A stretch of DNA of 64,000 nt from Mucilaginibacter inviolabilis (GCF_011089895.1 NZ_JAANAT010000004.1:372001-436000), one strand, 5' to 3'; shown: positions 25,909 to 34,967, counted from the first letter of the stretch. Notes: generated from the letters alone by a model not told the origin. Made by a program: numbers and translations.

Positions 25909-27027
25909 TTGGAAACTTATATACATAACGCGCTCTTCATTCTTTTTCAGCTGTGTTTTATCGTTCAGCTGTATTACCTGATAAGTAACCATAGCCGCCT
26001 TTCCCGGTATAAACCCGCGGAAGAATTACCGGAGGTATTGATACCTGTTTCGGTAATTATAAGCGCGCGCAACGAAGCCAAAAATTTGCAGGAAAACCTA
26101 CCTTTTATACTGCAGCAAAACTATCCCGATTTTGAGGTGGTAGTGATTAATGATTGTTCATATGATTCATCAAATGATGTTTTGGATGATATGCAACGCG
26201 AATACCCGCATTTAAAGGTGGTTACCATAACCGAACATGACCGCTTTAAAACCGGGAAAAAATTTGCCCTTACCCTGGGAATAAAGGCCGCGAAAAATGA
26301 ATACATGCTGTTTACAGATGCCGATTGCAAACCGGCTTCGCTAAACTGGATAACGCGTATGGCGGTTAATTTTAGTACTAAAGCTCAAATTATTTTAGGT
26401 TATTCACCTTATTATAAAACCCGTAACTTCTTGAATCCGTTTGTACGTTTTGAGACTATAAAAACGGCCATAAACTATTTGTCCAGTGCACTTAATGGAG
26501 ACCCATATATGGGTATTGGTCGTAATTTGGGGTATACCAAAACGTTATTTTTTAGTCAAAAAGGCTTTGCTTCGCATATGCATGTGATATCCGGTGATGA
26601 TGATCTGTTCGTAAACCAGCATGCTACCGCCGATAATACCATTATTGAAATACACCCAGAAACGTTTACTTATACCAGCGCAAAAACAACTTTATCCTCC
26701 TGGTACAGACAAAAAAAACGACATATGGGGGTTGGTAAATTGTATAAAAATAAACACAGGCGAATGCTCAGCTTTGACGCTATGAGTGGTTTTTTATTTT
26801 ATATTTTGCTCATAATAGCACTCGTTTTTAAATATGAACCCTGGCTGGCATTAGGTTTGTTTGCTTTCAGGCTGATATTACAGTTTGTTATATACAGTAA
26901 GATATTTAAAAAGCTCGACGGTAAAGATTTGATATGGTATTTGCCATTTTTTGATATTATATATTATATGTACTTAAATGTTTTTGGGCTGATCGGGACA
27001 TTTTTAAAAACAACCCAATGGAAATAA
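25909..27027 (+). CDS. Membrane-bound family 2 glycosyltransferase
   Basis: A 372-residue protein: an N-terminal membrane helix, a GT2 domain (about 47-250) and two or three C-terminal helices. The GT-A fold is shown by 'VSVIISARNEAKNLQENLP', 'VVVINDCSYDSSNDV' and the 'FTDADCKP' metal-binding DxD. 'SGDDDLFVNQH' and the later 'WYRQKKRHMG' replace the ED and QxxRW motifs of processive synthases. Donor and acceptor are unknown. The frame needs a TTG start at 25909; no nearby ATG fits. Its stop overlaps the following sigma-factor gene by 10 bases. Confidence 0.88.
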   Translation: METYIHNALFILFQLCFIVQLYYLISNHSRLSRYKPAEELPEVLIPVSVIISARNEAKNLQENLPFILQQNYPDFEVVVINDCSYDSSNDVLDDMQREYPHLKVVTITEHDRFKTGKKFALTLGIKAAKNEYMLFTDADCKPASLNWITRMAVNFSTKAQIILGYSPYYKTRNFLNPFVRFETIKTAINYLSSALNGDPYMGIGRNLGYTKTLFFSQKGFASHMHVISGDDDLFVNQHATADNTIIEIHPETFTYTSAKTTLSSWYRQKKRHMGVGKLYKNKHRRMLSFDAMSGFLFYILLIIALVFKYEPWLALGLFAFRLILQFVIYSKIFKKLDGKDLIWYLPFFDIIYYMYLNVFGLIGTFLKTTQWK

Positions 27028-27623
27028 ACGCCAATTTTACCGATAATGCAAAGAATGACTTTCACCTGGTAGTAAGGGCTCGTGAAGGGGATCAAAAGGC
27101 CTATGCCGATCTGATGCACAGGTATAAAGATTCTATTTATTTTATGGTTTTAAAAATGGTTAACAACAAGGAAGATGCGATGGATCTTACTGTTGAAACT
27201 TTTGCCAAAGCCTTTGAAAAACTGGATAAATACCAACCCGATTATGCTTTTAGTACCTGGCTGTTTAGGGTGGCTACTAATAATTGTATCGATTTTATCC
27301 GTAAAAAGAAGCTCAATACCCAATCTATTCATGGAATGACCGATGATGACGGGGACGAAAAACCATTACAAATAAGGGCAGATGTTTTGAATCCCGAAGA
27401 AACATCAATCAAAAAACAACAAACACAGGAGCTTAAATTATTGATTGAAAGCTTACCTCACCGGTACAGAAACCTGATTACGCTACGCTATTTTGATGAG
27501 TTATCATATGAAGAAATAGCCCAGCAGCTTGATTTGCCATTGGGTACAGTTAAGGCACAATTGTTTAGAGCCAGATATTTACTGGGTAATATCATTAATC
27601 GTTTTAACAGGGATGACATCTGA
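27018..27623 (+). CDS. ECF-type RNA polymerase sigma factor
   Basis: A 201-residue group-IV sigma-70 factor. Region 2 is at about 18-90 ('YADLMHRYKDSIYFMVLKMV', 'DLTVETFAKAFEKLDKYQ', 'FSTWLFRVATNNCIDFIRKK') and region 4 at about 140-195 ('LPHRYRNLITLRYFDELSYEEIAQQLDLPLGTVKAQLFRAR'). There is no adjacent anti-sigma gene, which is normally a membrane protein next door. Instead the gene overlaps a glycosyltransferase upstream and rsmG downstream, so it appears to be expressed from a compact three-gene operon. Confidence 0.93.
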   Translation: MEINANFTDNAKNDFHLVVRAREGDQKAYADLMHRYKDSIYFMVLKMVNNKEDAMDLTVETFAKAFEKLDKYQPDYAFSTWLFRVATNNCIDFIRKKKLNTQSIHGMTDDDGDEKPLQIRADVLNPEETSIKKQQTQELKLLIESLPHRYRNLITLRYFDELSYEEIAQQLDLPLGTVKAQLFRARYLLGNIINRFNRDDI

Positions 27624-28239
27624 TATCATATTTAAATACTTTCCGGATCTGACCGTAAAACAGCGTTCTCAAATTGAACAATTGCCTGAGTTGTATAACT
27701 TATGGAACAGTCAAATCAATGTGATTTCCCGCAAAGATATCGACCTTTTGTATGAGCGTCATGTGCTTCACTCTATTGGAATTGCTCAAGTAATGTCCTT
27801 TTTACCGGGTGAAAGTGTGCTGGATGTAGGTACGGGAGGTGGTTTTCCGGGTATTCCGCTGGCCATTTTATTTCCGGAAACCCGGTTCCATTTGGTTGAT
27901 TCTATCGGTAAAAAAATAAAAGTAGTACAGGAAGTAGCTAAAGCTTTAGGCTTAACTAATGTAAAAGCCTCCCATCTTAGGGCCGAACAGCTGGATGAAA
28001 AGTTTGATTTTGTGGTATCGAGGGCGGTTACCCAACTCAAAGATTTTTATCCCTGGGTACGCGGTAAGTTCAGTAAGGACTCCAAAAATACTTTACCTAA
28101 CGGAATTTTGTATCTAAAGGGCGGCGATCTGGAGCAGGAAATAAAAGAATCTGGCCTGAAAGTGCAACAATATCACCTTAAAGACTATTTCTCAGAAGAG
28201 TTTTTTGAAACCAAGCAGGTGATCTACGTGAAGGGATAG
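27613..28239 (+). CDS. rsmG: 16S rRNA (guanine-527-N7)-methyltransferase
   Basis: 208 residues from the ATG at 27613 (MTSDIIFKYFPDL), overlapping the sigma-factor stop by 11 bases. The S-adenosylmethionine-binding core is 'VLDVGTGGGFPGIPLAILFPE' with 'HLVDSIGKKIKVVQEVAKALGL', and 'FDFVVSRAVTQL' is the RsmG signature. It methylates G527 in the 530 loop of 16S rRNA; loss of it gives low-level streptomycin resistance in other bacteria. Confidence 0.96.
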   Translation: MTSDIIFKYFPDLTVKQRSQIEQLPELYNLWNSQINVISRKDIDLLYERHVLHSIGIAQVMSFLPGESVLDVGTGGGFPGIPLAILFPETRFHLVDSIGKKIKVVQEVAKALGLTNVKASHLRAEQLDEKFDFVVSRAVTQLKDFYPWVRGKFSKDSKNTLPNGILYLKGGDLEQEIKESGLKVQQYHLKDYFSEEFFETKQVIYVKG

Positions 28240-28340
28240 GCTGATAATGCCTTTACATGGAAAAATGCCGAAGCGGTTTTAGCCGTTCAGCAGTTTTAAA
28301 AACGGCCTCTTTTACCACTTGGTGGATTGAAAAGGGCGTT

Positions 28341-29576
28341 TTATTTATGATTATTCAATGTGTCAGATTTTGTCCTAATTGTCACCCCGATTTTAGCCGG
28401 TCTATCCTTAACATCTTTGACTACTTTTGGAGGGGCTTTTGAAACAACTGGCGACTCATCTATTTGTATTTCTTCCACCGGTTTTGAAGGTGCTGGAGGA
28501 TCTTTTACAATTTTAGGTGGCATAAATTTTATAGCAGCTGCCTTATTTTTTTTGGTTGGTGGTACAGGCGGGGGTGGCGGAGGAGGCTGAGGCTTTGTTA
28601 CCTTTACCTTTGGCGGTGGAAATTTCACAACGGTTATCTGGGATTTTTTTGCAGGAGGGGTTGGCGGCGGTGGCGGAACCTTCCCGCGTTTTGCCTTAAT
28701 AATAGTGTCTAGGTGTTGCGGCACCAGATCAACCAGTGCATAAGTTTTACTGAAACCCAGCGTGGAGGCACAAAGGGCGCCGGCACAAATGGGTACAGCT
28801 ACAAGGTATTTTAGCCTGGCTAAATTCCCTGAGCGTTTTTGATTTAACATAATTATCCTCTTTTTTAGTAAGTTATAATTGAAAAACGAAGGTGCAATCG
28901 ATGAGCCACTAAGGCCGTACGCATTGTTTACCAAAAACGAAGAATAGGCCAGGATGTCGCTTTCAAAGGCGGCGGTTTGCTCATCGGCGATGTATTCATG
29001 CACAGTTTTAAGGCTGTTTTGCAGCAGGTAAACAATAGGATTAAACCAGTTAATGATCTTGATAAACTCCAGGAATAGCACATCTAAAGTGTGTTTTTGG
29101 CGAATGTGTACCATTTCGTGCCGGATAATGGTATTGGTGCCCGCTGTTTTTGAGCCGATAAATAGGTAATTGAAGAAAGAGAATGCCGTATTAGAGTCTT
29201 CAAGCACTACAATTTTGTATCTATTGTCAGTCGTTTTGCTGGTAGTTTGGGTGATTTTTACCAATTTGAACACCTTAAATAACAATAGGCCAAGCAATAT
29301 CGTGCTTCCTAACAAGTAAGTATAAAAGAGGATATATTGTATACTGATATCTTGGTTTGTGGGCGATGTAAGATATCCTGCGTTTATTGTTTCATGCACG
29401 GTTGGTTTTAAAATTCCCACCTGTACAAGTGGTAACAGAAAGGATATAAGGCAACTGAGTAAAAGGTAAATCCTGTTTAGTGTATAATAGGTCTCCCTAT
29501 TTAAAAACAGGCAATATCCGGCATAAAACACAGCAAGATAGATGTTTGCTTCGAGCAGATAATGCAGCCAGTTCAT
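28341..29576 (-). CDS. M56-family membrane metallopeptidase (BlaR1/MecR1-like) with proline-rich tail
   Basis: 411 residues. Several membrane helices frame the zinc-peptidase motif HEMVH at 153-157, with 'HEYIADEQ' downstream supplying the third ligand. A last membrane helix (about 262-284) is followed by a periplasmic tail rich in proline and lysine (about 300-400: PPPPPTPP, PPPPPPPVPP). Classic BlaR1 has a penicillin-binding sensor here; this one has none, nor a TonB C-terminal domain. It forms the usual pair with the BlaI-like repressor, whose stop overlaps this start (ATGA). The signal sensed is unknown. Confidence 0.9.
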   Translation of the reverse strand: MNWLHYLLEANIYLAVFYAGYCLFLNRETYYTLNRIYLLLSCLISFLLPLVQVGILKPTVHETINAGYLTSPTNQDISIQYILFYTYLLGSTILLGLLLFKVFKLVKITQTTSKTTDNRYKIVVLEDSNTAFSFFNYLFIGSKTAGTNTIIRHEMVHIRQKHTLDVLFLEFIKIINWFNPIVYLLQNSLKTVHEYIADEQTAAFESDILAYSSFLVNNAYGLSGSSIAPSFFNYNLLKKRIIMLNQKRSGNLARLKYLVAVPICAGALCASTLGFSKTYALVDLVPQHLDTIIKAKRGKVPPPPPTPPAKKSQITVVKFPPPKVKVTKPQPPPPPPPVPPTKKNKAAAIKFMPPKIVKDPPAPSKPVEEIQIDESPVVSKAPPKVVKDVKDRPAKIGVTIRTKSDTLNNHK

Positions 29577-29950
29577 GATTTTTTGGTTTTAAGCTGATCA
29601 ATTAAGGAGGTTAATTCATCTAATTCTTTTACGCCTAGCTTTTTTTCATCAACAATAAACGATACCAGGCTTTGATAAGAATTGCTGAAATAGTTTTTCA
29701 TCATCTTATCAAATGTGAACTTTTTGTACTGATCGTCAGTAATGAGCGGGTAGTAAACATGCGAATTACCATATGCCTTATGGTCAATAAAACCCTTACC
29801 TTCCAACACTCGCACCACGGTCGATACTGTGTTATAAGCCGGTTTTGGATCGGGCATTTGTTCAATAATATCTTTTACAATAGCCTCTTTAAGTTGCCAA
29901 AGTATTTGCATTATTTGCTCTTCGGCCTTGGTTAATTCTTTTAAGTTCAT
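29573..29950 (-). CDS. BlaI/MecI-family repressor
   Basis: A 125-residue winged-helix repressor: 'LTKAEEQIMQILWQLKEAIVKDIIEQM' and 'AYNTVSTVVRVLEGKGFIDHKAYGNSHVYYP' are the DNA-binding core, and the C-terminal helices make the dimer. In this family the M56 peptidase cleaves the repressor after sensing a signal, opening the promoter. Three palindromes of AAACTA-N6-TAGTTT type lie directly upstream and fit an autoregulated operator. Operon order repressor-peptidase is the usual one. Confidence 0.94.
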   Translation of the reverse strand: MNLKELTKAEEQIMQILWQLKEAIVKDIIEQMPDPKPAYNTVSTVVRVLEGKGFIDHKAYGNSHVYYPLITDDQYKKFTFDKMMKNYFSNSYQSLVSFIVDEKKLGVKELDELTSLIDQLKTKKS

Positions 29951-29953
29951 GGT

Positions 29954-30025
29954 AAACTATTTTTATAGTTGGGTTAAATAAAGGTATAAACTATTTATAT
30001 AGTTTGCAAACTATTTTTATAGTTT
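29954..30025 (-). promoter_or_regulatory. Three palindromic operators for the BlaI-like repressor
   Basis: AAACTATTTTTATAGTT at 29954-29970, AAACTATTTATATAGTTT at 29988-30005 and AAACTATTTTTATAGTTT at 30008-30025. Centre spacing is about 34 and 20 bases. Each is a dyad AAACTA-N6-TAGTTT, and the first begins 3 bases upstream of the repressor start codon. The inference that they bind the BlaI-like protein rests on position and symmetry. Confidence 0.8.
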
Positions 30026-30138
30026 TTTTATTTGTGCTAATATTTTTAGGAATTTTTATATTTTTAGATGTGAATAAATTGGCAGGTTTCTAACAATTAT
30101 CTGCATATCTGAGAGCTGAAATTTGCACCCTTATTAAT

Positions 30139-31236
30139 ATGTCATTACTACATAGAGTTGCGTTATCGTTTGTTAAAAACTTAGGTCCTGTATCGGCTAA
30201 ATCATTGATTGCTTATTTGGGTTCTGAGGAAGAGGTATTCAGATCTTCCACGGTAAAAATGACCAGGATACCCGGCATCGGTGATAAAAAAGTGGCTCAA
30301 TGGGACTTTGATGATGCCCTTAGAAAAGCCGAAAAGGAGTTGTTATATATTGAAAAACATCATATAGACCCCATATTTTACACAGATAGCAGGTACCCGA
30401 AACGGTTAAAGAATTGCGGTGACTCACCTATACTATTGTATGCAAGGGGCAATATGGATCTGAACCCGAAGCATGTGATCAGTATTGTTGGTACCCGCAA
30501 CGCTACCGATTATGGTCGGTTATTATGTAAACAGTTGATTGAAGAATTGCAACAGTATAATATTTTAATAGTAAGCGGCTTAGCTTTAGGTATTGATGTA
30601 GCTGCCCACAAAGAATGTCTGAAGCACAATATACCCACAGTTGGTGTATTAGGACATGGGCTCGATAGGTTGTATCCCAGTCAAAATAGGGCCACGGCCG
30701 ATAAAATGCTGGAAAACGGTGGTTTGCTGAGTGAATATCCATCGGGAACGATACCCGATCGGGAGAATTTTCCTCAGCGTAACCGTATCGTAGCCGGCAT
30801 TGCCGATGCTACTGTGGTGGTGGAAGCCGGTATAAAAGGAGGGGCACTGATCACTGCCGAAATTGCTAATTCCTATAACCGTGATGTATTTGCTTTCCCC
30901 GGTCGTTTGGATGATAAATATTCTGAAGGATGTAACTTCCTGATACGTAATAATAAAGCAGGCTTATTGACTTGTGTTGCCGATCTGGCCTTTAGTTTGG
31001 GTTGGGAAAAAGCTGATAAGGCTAAGCCGGTTGATCAGTTTATTTTGCCTATTGACCTTTCGAAAGATGAACGTTTGATATTTGATATTTTACAACAGCA
31101 CCCATCGCCTTTAGCTATTGATGATTTAACTATAAAAGCTAATATGCCTATGAGCATGCTGGCGATGAATCTGCTCAATATGGAAATGCAGGGTTATATT
31201 CAGTCATTACCGGGGAAAACTTATAAAGTGAGCTAG
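30139..31236 (+). CDS. dprA: DNA-processing protein DprA
   Basis: 365 residues. An N-terminal helix-hairpin-helix/SAM-like region (to about 70) precedes the Rossmann-like DprA core with 'ISIVGTRNATDYG', 'IVSGLALGIDVAAHKECL', 'GVLGHGLDRLYPSQN' and 'SEYPSGTIPDRENFPQRNRIVAGI'. The C-terminal ~65 residues form a winged-helix DML1-like domain. DprA loads RecA on single-stranded DNA taken up in transformation. It stands alone between the BlaI operators and sixA; no other competence gene is nearby. Confidence 0.96.
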   Translation: MSLLHRVALSFVKNLGPVSAKSLIAYLGSEEEVFRSSTVKMTRIPGIGDKKVAQWDFDDALRKAEKELLYIEKHHIDPIFYTDSRYPKRLKNCGDSPILLYARGNMDLNPKHVISIVGTRNATDYGRLLCKQLIEELQQYNILIVSGLALGIDVAAHKECLKHNIPTVGVLGHGLDRLYPSQNRATADKMLENGGLLSEYPSGTIPDRENFPQRNRIVAGIADATVVVEAGIKGGALITAEIANSYNRDVFAFPGRLDDKYSEGCNFLIRNNKAGLLTCVADLAFSLGWEKADKAKPVDQFILPIDLSKDERLIFDILQQHPSPLAIDDLTIKANMPMSMLAMNLLNMEMQGYIQSLPGKTYKVS

Positions 31237-31286
31237 TGCCGTGTCATTTAGGAATTGATGGCTGGTCAATAATATTTATACCGAAA

Positions 31287-31378
31287 ACATGGTTTACACT
31301 TTTTTAAAGAAATAAAATTTAAATAGTTTTTTATCAATTTGTTAAGTGTGTTTTAGCCATGAAAAGTGTAAACCATGT
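31287..31378. repeat. Inverted repeat with 17-bp arms after dprA
   Basis: ACATGGTTTACACTTTT (from 31287) pairs perfectly with AAAAGTGTAAACCATGT (to 31378), separated by about 57 AT-rich bases. A further partial copy, GTAAACCCACTTTTTGTTAAC, follows. It lies in the 287-base gap between the convergent dprA and sixA genes; the remaining gap shows nothing I recognise. Confidence 0.82.
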
Positions 31379-31523
31379 AAACCCACTTTTTGTTAACTGA
31401 GTCAACCCGATTCAAGACATACGTTAATTTGTGGTTGACATACCACCAAGTTGTACGTTAGATATTTCACTAATAGTTAGTTGATGAAATTACATACAAC
31501 TTAAAACATATCATGTACAACAA

Positions 31524-32000
31524 CTATCCCTTTGGTGAATCATAAAAGGATAAATGCCCATCTTCATTACTGATAGAACGCCAATCATCATTATCAAAAC
31601 TAATCAATGCCATGGCGCAGGTGGGTACATCACGCAGCTGACCCGTGAGGTAATGTAGTAGCTGACTTATACCCGGATTATGACCAACCAGGCCAATATA
31701 TCCATACTCATTAGGCAGGTTGTTGATCACGTTTACCAGAGTATTTTCGCTGGCCTCATATATTTTCATATTGGTTTGTGAGGGTGGCAATTGCAGGTGC
31801 TCTGTAAATATTTGAGCCGTAGTCAGCGTACGTAAAGCAGGGCTTGTTACTACTATTTCCGGAACAATAGCCCGATCTTTTAAAACGTCGGCCATCATTA
31901 ACGCATCCTGCATCCCGGATTGTTTTAAGGGACGGTCAAAATCGGCATAACCGCTTTCATGAGTTGCCTTGGCATGGCGAATTAAAATTAGCTTCTTCAT
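31524..32000 (-). CDS. sixA: SixA-type histidine phosphatase
   Basis: A 158-residue histidine-phosphatase-superfamily protein of the small SixA type. It has the catalytic 'LILIRHAKATHE' (RHxK/R with H9), 'VTSPALRTLTTAQIF' and the second histidine in 'VGHNPGISQLL'. In E. coli SixA removes phosphate from histidine phosphotransfer domains. An isolated Hpt protein at 37.8 kb is a possible but untested partner. Confidence 0.88.
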   Translation of the reverse strand: MKKLILIRHAKATHESGYADFDRPLKQSGMQDALMMADVLKDRAIVPEIVVTSPALRTLTTAQIFTEHLQLPPSQTNMKIYEASENTLVNVINNLPNEYGYIGLVGHNPGISQLLHYLTGQLRDVPTCAMALISFDNDDWRSISNEDGHLSFYDSPKG

Positions 32001-32084
32001 AGATTGGTAGTGTGTGTTTAGGATGTCAACTGATTACAATATAAGTGTAACAGTCTTAACTTTTATTAAGTTTTTAAGAATAAT

Positions 32085-33050
32085 TTACTTGTTTGTGAAC
32101 TGAACAATGTCATCTTCGGGCATATCATTCATGCACTTAAAGTGTCCTAAGGGGCATTTTTCTAACCCGAATTTGGAGCATGGACGGCAGGATAATTCAA
32201 TGCCGGCAACCAGTACATCTTTAACCATATAAGGTTGTACTCCCAAAAGATCGGGTTCTGTGCCTCCCCAAACAGATACGATGGGCCTGTTAAATGCTTC
32301 GGCAATATGCGTAAGTCCCGTATCAAAACCGATGATACTTTTAGCTTCAGATACCAGGAAAACTGATTCATCAAGTGAGGTAATGCCGCAGGCATTATAA
32401 ACTTTTGTGCCGATTTCGCCGGCTATGATGTCACCATTAGCTTTTACATCATTACCTCCCAATAATACCACAGGGTTATTTAGTTGCCGGCAAATATTGA
32501 TGATCTTATCATTGGGCATACGTTTGGTAAAGTGTGTGGCGCCGATTACAAAAGCCACGTATCCGGTCTGATGCGATTCCGGTAACAGTTTGTTTAACTG
32601 ATGATCAGCCTTAATATAGTAATCAATAGGTTGTCCGTCATTAATCACGCCTAAAAATTTAACCGCTTTAAGATATCGATTCACCAGGTGAGTGGGAGGG
32701 ATTAGTTTTAACCTGAATTTAAGGCTGAGCCATTTTTTTACAGGCTGTTTTTTATAAGTTGATGACCGGATACCTGTGCGCAATTTGATAATGGCGGTAC
32801 GCAGATTATTGTGAAGATCTATGATATAATCATATCCTTCGGCTTTTATTTCATCGATAGTTGCTGATAATGCAGGCTTTAATAACAGTAATTTATCCAA
32901 ATACGGGTTGTTATCATAAATGTACTGGAAAGCAGGTTTGGTTAAAAAATGAATTTCAGCGCCAGGAATTTGCTTTTTGAGACAACGCACAACCGGTGTG
33001 GTATAAATAATATCCCCCATAGAACTAAAGCGGATCACCAGTATCTTCAT
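32085..33050 (-). CDS. Family 9 glycosyltransferase (heptosyltransferase-like)
   Basis: A 321-residue GT-B fold enzyme of family GT9. Recognisable are the N-terminal 'ILVIRFSSMGDIIYTTPVVRCLK', 'DYIIDLHNNLRT', and the sugar-nucleotide-binding 'IIGFDTGLTHIAEAFNRPIVSVWGGTEP'. GT9 enzymes add heptose or related sugars to the lipopolysaccharide inner core. A cysteine-rich ending ('CRPCSKFGLEKCPLGHFKCM') is a feature of this protein's group; a metal role is possible. Transcribed toward sixA with an 84 bp gap. Confidence 0.9.
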   Translation of the reverse strand: MKILVIRFSSMGDIIYTTPVVRCLKKQIPGAEIHFLTKPAFQYIYDNNPYLDKLLLLKPALSATIDEIKAEGYDYIIDLHNNLRTAIIKLRTGIRSSTYKKQPVKKWLSLKFRLKLIPPTHLVNRYLKAVKFLGVINDGQPIDYYIKADHQLNKLLPESHQTGYVAFVIGATHFTKRMPNDKIINICRQLNNPVVLLGGNDVKANGDIIAGEIGTKVYNACGITSLDESVFLVSEAKSIIGFDTGLTHIAEAFNRPIVSVWGGTEPDLLGVQPYMVKDVLVAGIELSCRPCSKFGLEKCPLGHFKCMNDMPEDDIVQFTNK

Positions 33051-33138
33051 TTAATTTTGAATTAGTGAGTTAGTGAATTAGTGAATGGTGAGCAGTGAAT
33101 TTTTGATTTTTTGACTTTCCCCGCTCACTTTCCTAGCT

Positions 33139-34821
33139 CTATTTTACTGTCGCTCTCTTCTTTTCAAATACCTTGGTGATCTCTGGTAATGATAGAGCGT
33201 TGAGGCACATTTCTTTATACAAACCACCTTTGCGTGCAGCTAAAACACCGAAGCGCATATCTAAGAAACCCTCCACACGGTGAGCATCGGGGTTGATGGA
33301 CAGCCAGACACCTTTTTCCAAAGCATATTGGTGCCAGCGCCAGTCGAGGTCGAGCCTTAGTGGATTGGCATTAATTTCGATCACCACATTGTTGGCCGCA
33401 CAGGCATCGATCACTTTTTTATAGTTGATAGGATATCCACCACGGCTTAATAATAAGCGGCCGGTAGGGTGACCCAATATAGTGGTATATGGATTTTCAA
33501 TAGCCGTTATCAATCTTGAGGTGGCTTTTTCCTCGTCCATTTTGAGTATGGAGTGAACGGATGCTACTATAAAATCAAATTTTTGAAGTATTTCGTCCGG
33601 ATAGTCAAGCGAGCCATCATACAAAATGTCCGACTCAATACCTTTAAATATATGGAAGCCATCAAGCTTTTTATTCAAATGGTCAATCTCTTCTTGCTGT
33701 TGTAAAACTTGCTCAATACTCAATCCTTTGGCATAAAACGCGCTTTTGCTATGGTCGCACATGCCCAGGTATTCCAGTTTTAAGTTGTCGCGGCAATACA
33801 ATGCCATCTCCTCCACAGTATTTACCCCGTCGCTCCAGGTACTGTGATTGTGCAGGCTGCCTTTCAAATCATGTGTAATGATCAGTGTAGGCAACTCATT
33901 TTTCTCGGCTTTTTCAATAAAGATACTACCCTCACGCAGTTCGGGCTGTATCCAGGCTAAACCGGCTTTGGTATAAATAATCTCTTCAGATTCGGGTTGT
34001 TCCAGCGGTACGTTAATGCGCTCTAACACGGCCTGAACATGATCATCGGTACCTGTATTGATGAATAATTCTTTAAAATAATCAGCTTTGTCAACACAGA
34101 TAATATCAACTAATAGGCCATTTTGCAGTTCGCCCGCTATGTGGTTTTCATTCAAGGAAACATTATTCAGGATTTTTGAACCAAGCAGGGCATTATAGGC
34201 TATCTCGTGGTTTATACTACCAATAACAATCACGATTTCGGTAATGATTTCATTTAACCGGCGAAATTCGCCCGCAAAATGTTTCAGCGCATCTGGAAAA
34301 ATGGCTTTTATCTCATCCATTAACTCATTGGCTTCCTGTTCTACCTGGGCAAACAGGAATTTGCCGTTACTGGCCATCCTGAATTCGATGGCTTTACGTA
34401 TTTCTTCCTGGGTTTTAAAACCAAAGCCCTTTGCTTCTATCAGGCGATTTTCATTACAGGCATAATAGAGTTCGCCGGTATTTTCAATGCCTAATTCTTT
34501 CCAGATAATGGCCACTTTTTTTGGGCCTATACCCTTAATGCCCATCATTTCAACCACCCCTGCAGGCGTATTATCCAGTAATTCCTGCATTTCGGCAATA
34601 GTGCCGGTTTCAAACAGTTCAATGATCTTGGATGCAATGCTTTTGCCTATACCATCTACTTTTTCCAGTTGCTCCAGTGTTTTACCGGCAATAGGGAAAG
34701 GCAGCTTATCAACTTTAAAGGCGGCATTGGCTACCGATTTTATTTTAAATGGATTACCCTCATGCAGTTCCATGAGTTGCGATAGTAAACGAAGCGTGCG
34801 GGCTACGGGTTTGTTTTCCAT
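33139..34821 (-). CDS. polX: PolX-type DNA polymerase/PHP nuclease, polymerase site degenerate
   Basis: 560 residues from the ATG at 34819-34821 (MENKPVA). The N-terminal half has helix-hairpin-helix motifs ('VDGIGKSIASKI', 'IKGIGPKKVAIIWKELGI') and a Pol X fold. The C-terminal half is a PHP domain with a full set of metal ligands: H324 and H326, H357, E396, H423, H451, D512 and H514. In the polymerase palm, where Pol X enzymes have GDID, this reads T194-E195-I-V197, so two of three catalytic aspartates are changed; D239 remains. It should keep 3'-5' exonuclease or phosphatase activity but probably not polymerise. Confidence 0.93.
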   Translation of the reverse strand: MENKPVARTLRLLSQLMELHEGNPFKIKSVANAAFKVDKLPFPIAGKTLEQLEKVDGIGKSIASKIIELFETGTIAEMQELLDNTPAGVVEMMGIKGIGPKKVAIIWKELGIENTGELYYACNENRLIEAKGFGFKTQEEIRKAIEFRMASNGKFLFAQVEQEANELMDEIKAIFPDALKHFAGEFRRLNEIITEIVIVIGSINHEIAYNALLGSKILNNVSLNENHIAGELQNGLLVDIICVDKADYFKELFINTGTDDHVQAVLERINVPLEQPESEEIIYTKAGLAWIQPELREGSIFIEKAEKNELPTLIITHDLKGSLHNHSTWSDGVNTVEEMALYCRDNLKLEYLGMCDHSKSAFYAKGLSIEQVLQQQEEIDHLNKKLDGFHIFKGIESDILYDGSLDYPDEILQKFDFIVASVHSILKMDEEKATSRLITAIENPYTTILGHPTGRLLLSRGGYPINYKKVIDACAANNVVIEINANPLRLDLDWRWHQYALEKGVWLSINPDAHRVEGFLDMRFGVLAARKGGLYKEMCLNALSLPEITKVFEKKRATVK

Positions 34822-34967
34822 AATAATATTGAGGTAGTAAAAATACAAAAAGCCATTTGTTTTTTAGGGTTCATTGGCTCATTAGTTCAGGGGTTAATTA
34901 GTAATTTATTCAACACCGATCTTGTGTAAGTGCCAATGACCAAATGAGCCAGTAATCAATGTTTCAA

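Noticed and set aside
29954..30025. Three dyads as a short tandem-repeat or origin array
   Set aside because: Position against the BlaI-like start codon and exact dyad symmetry fit operators better.
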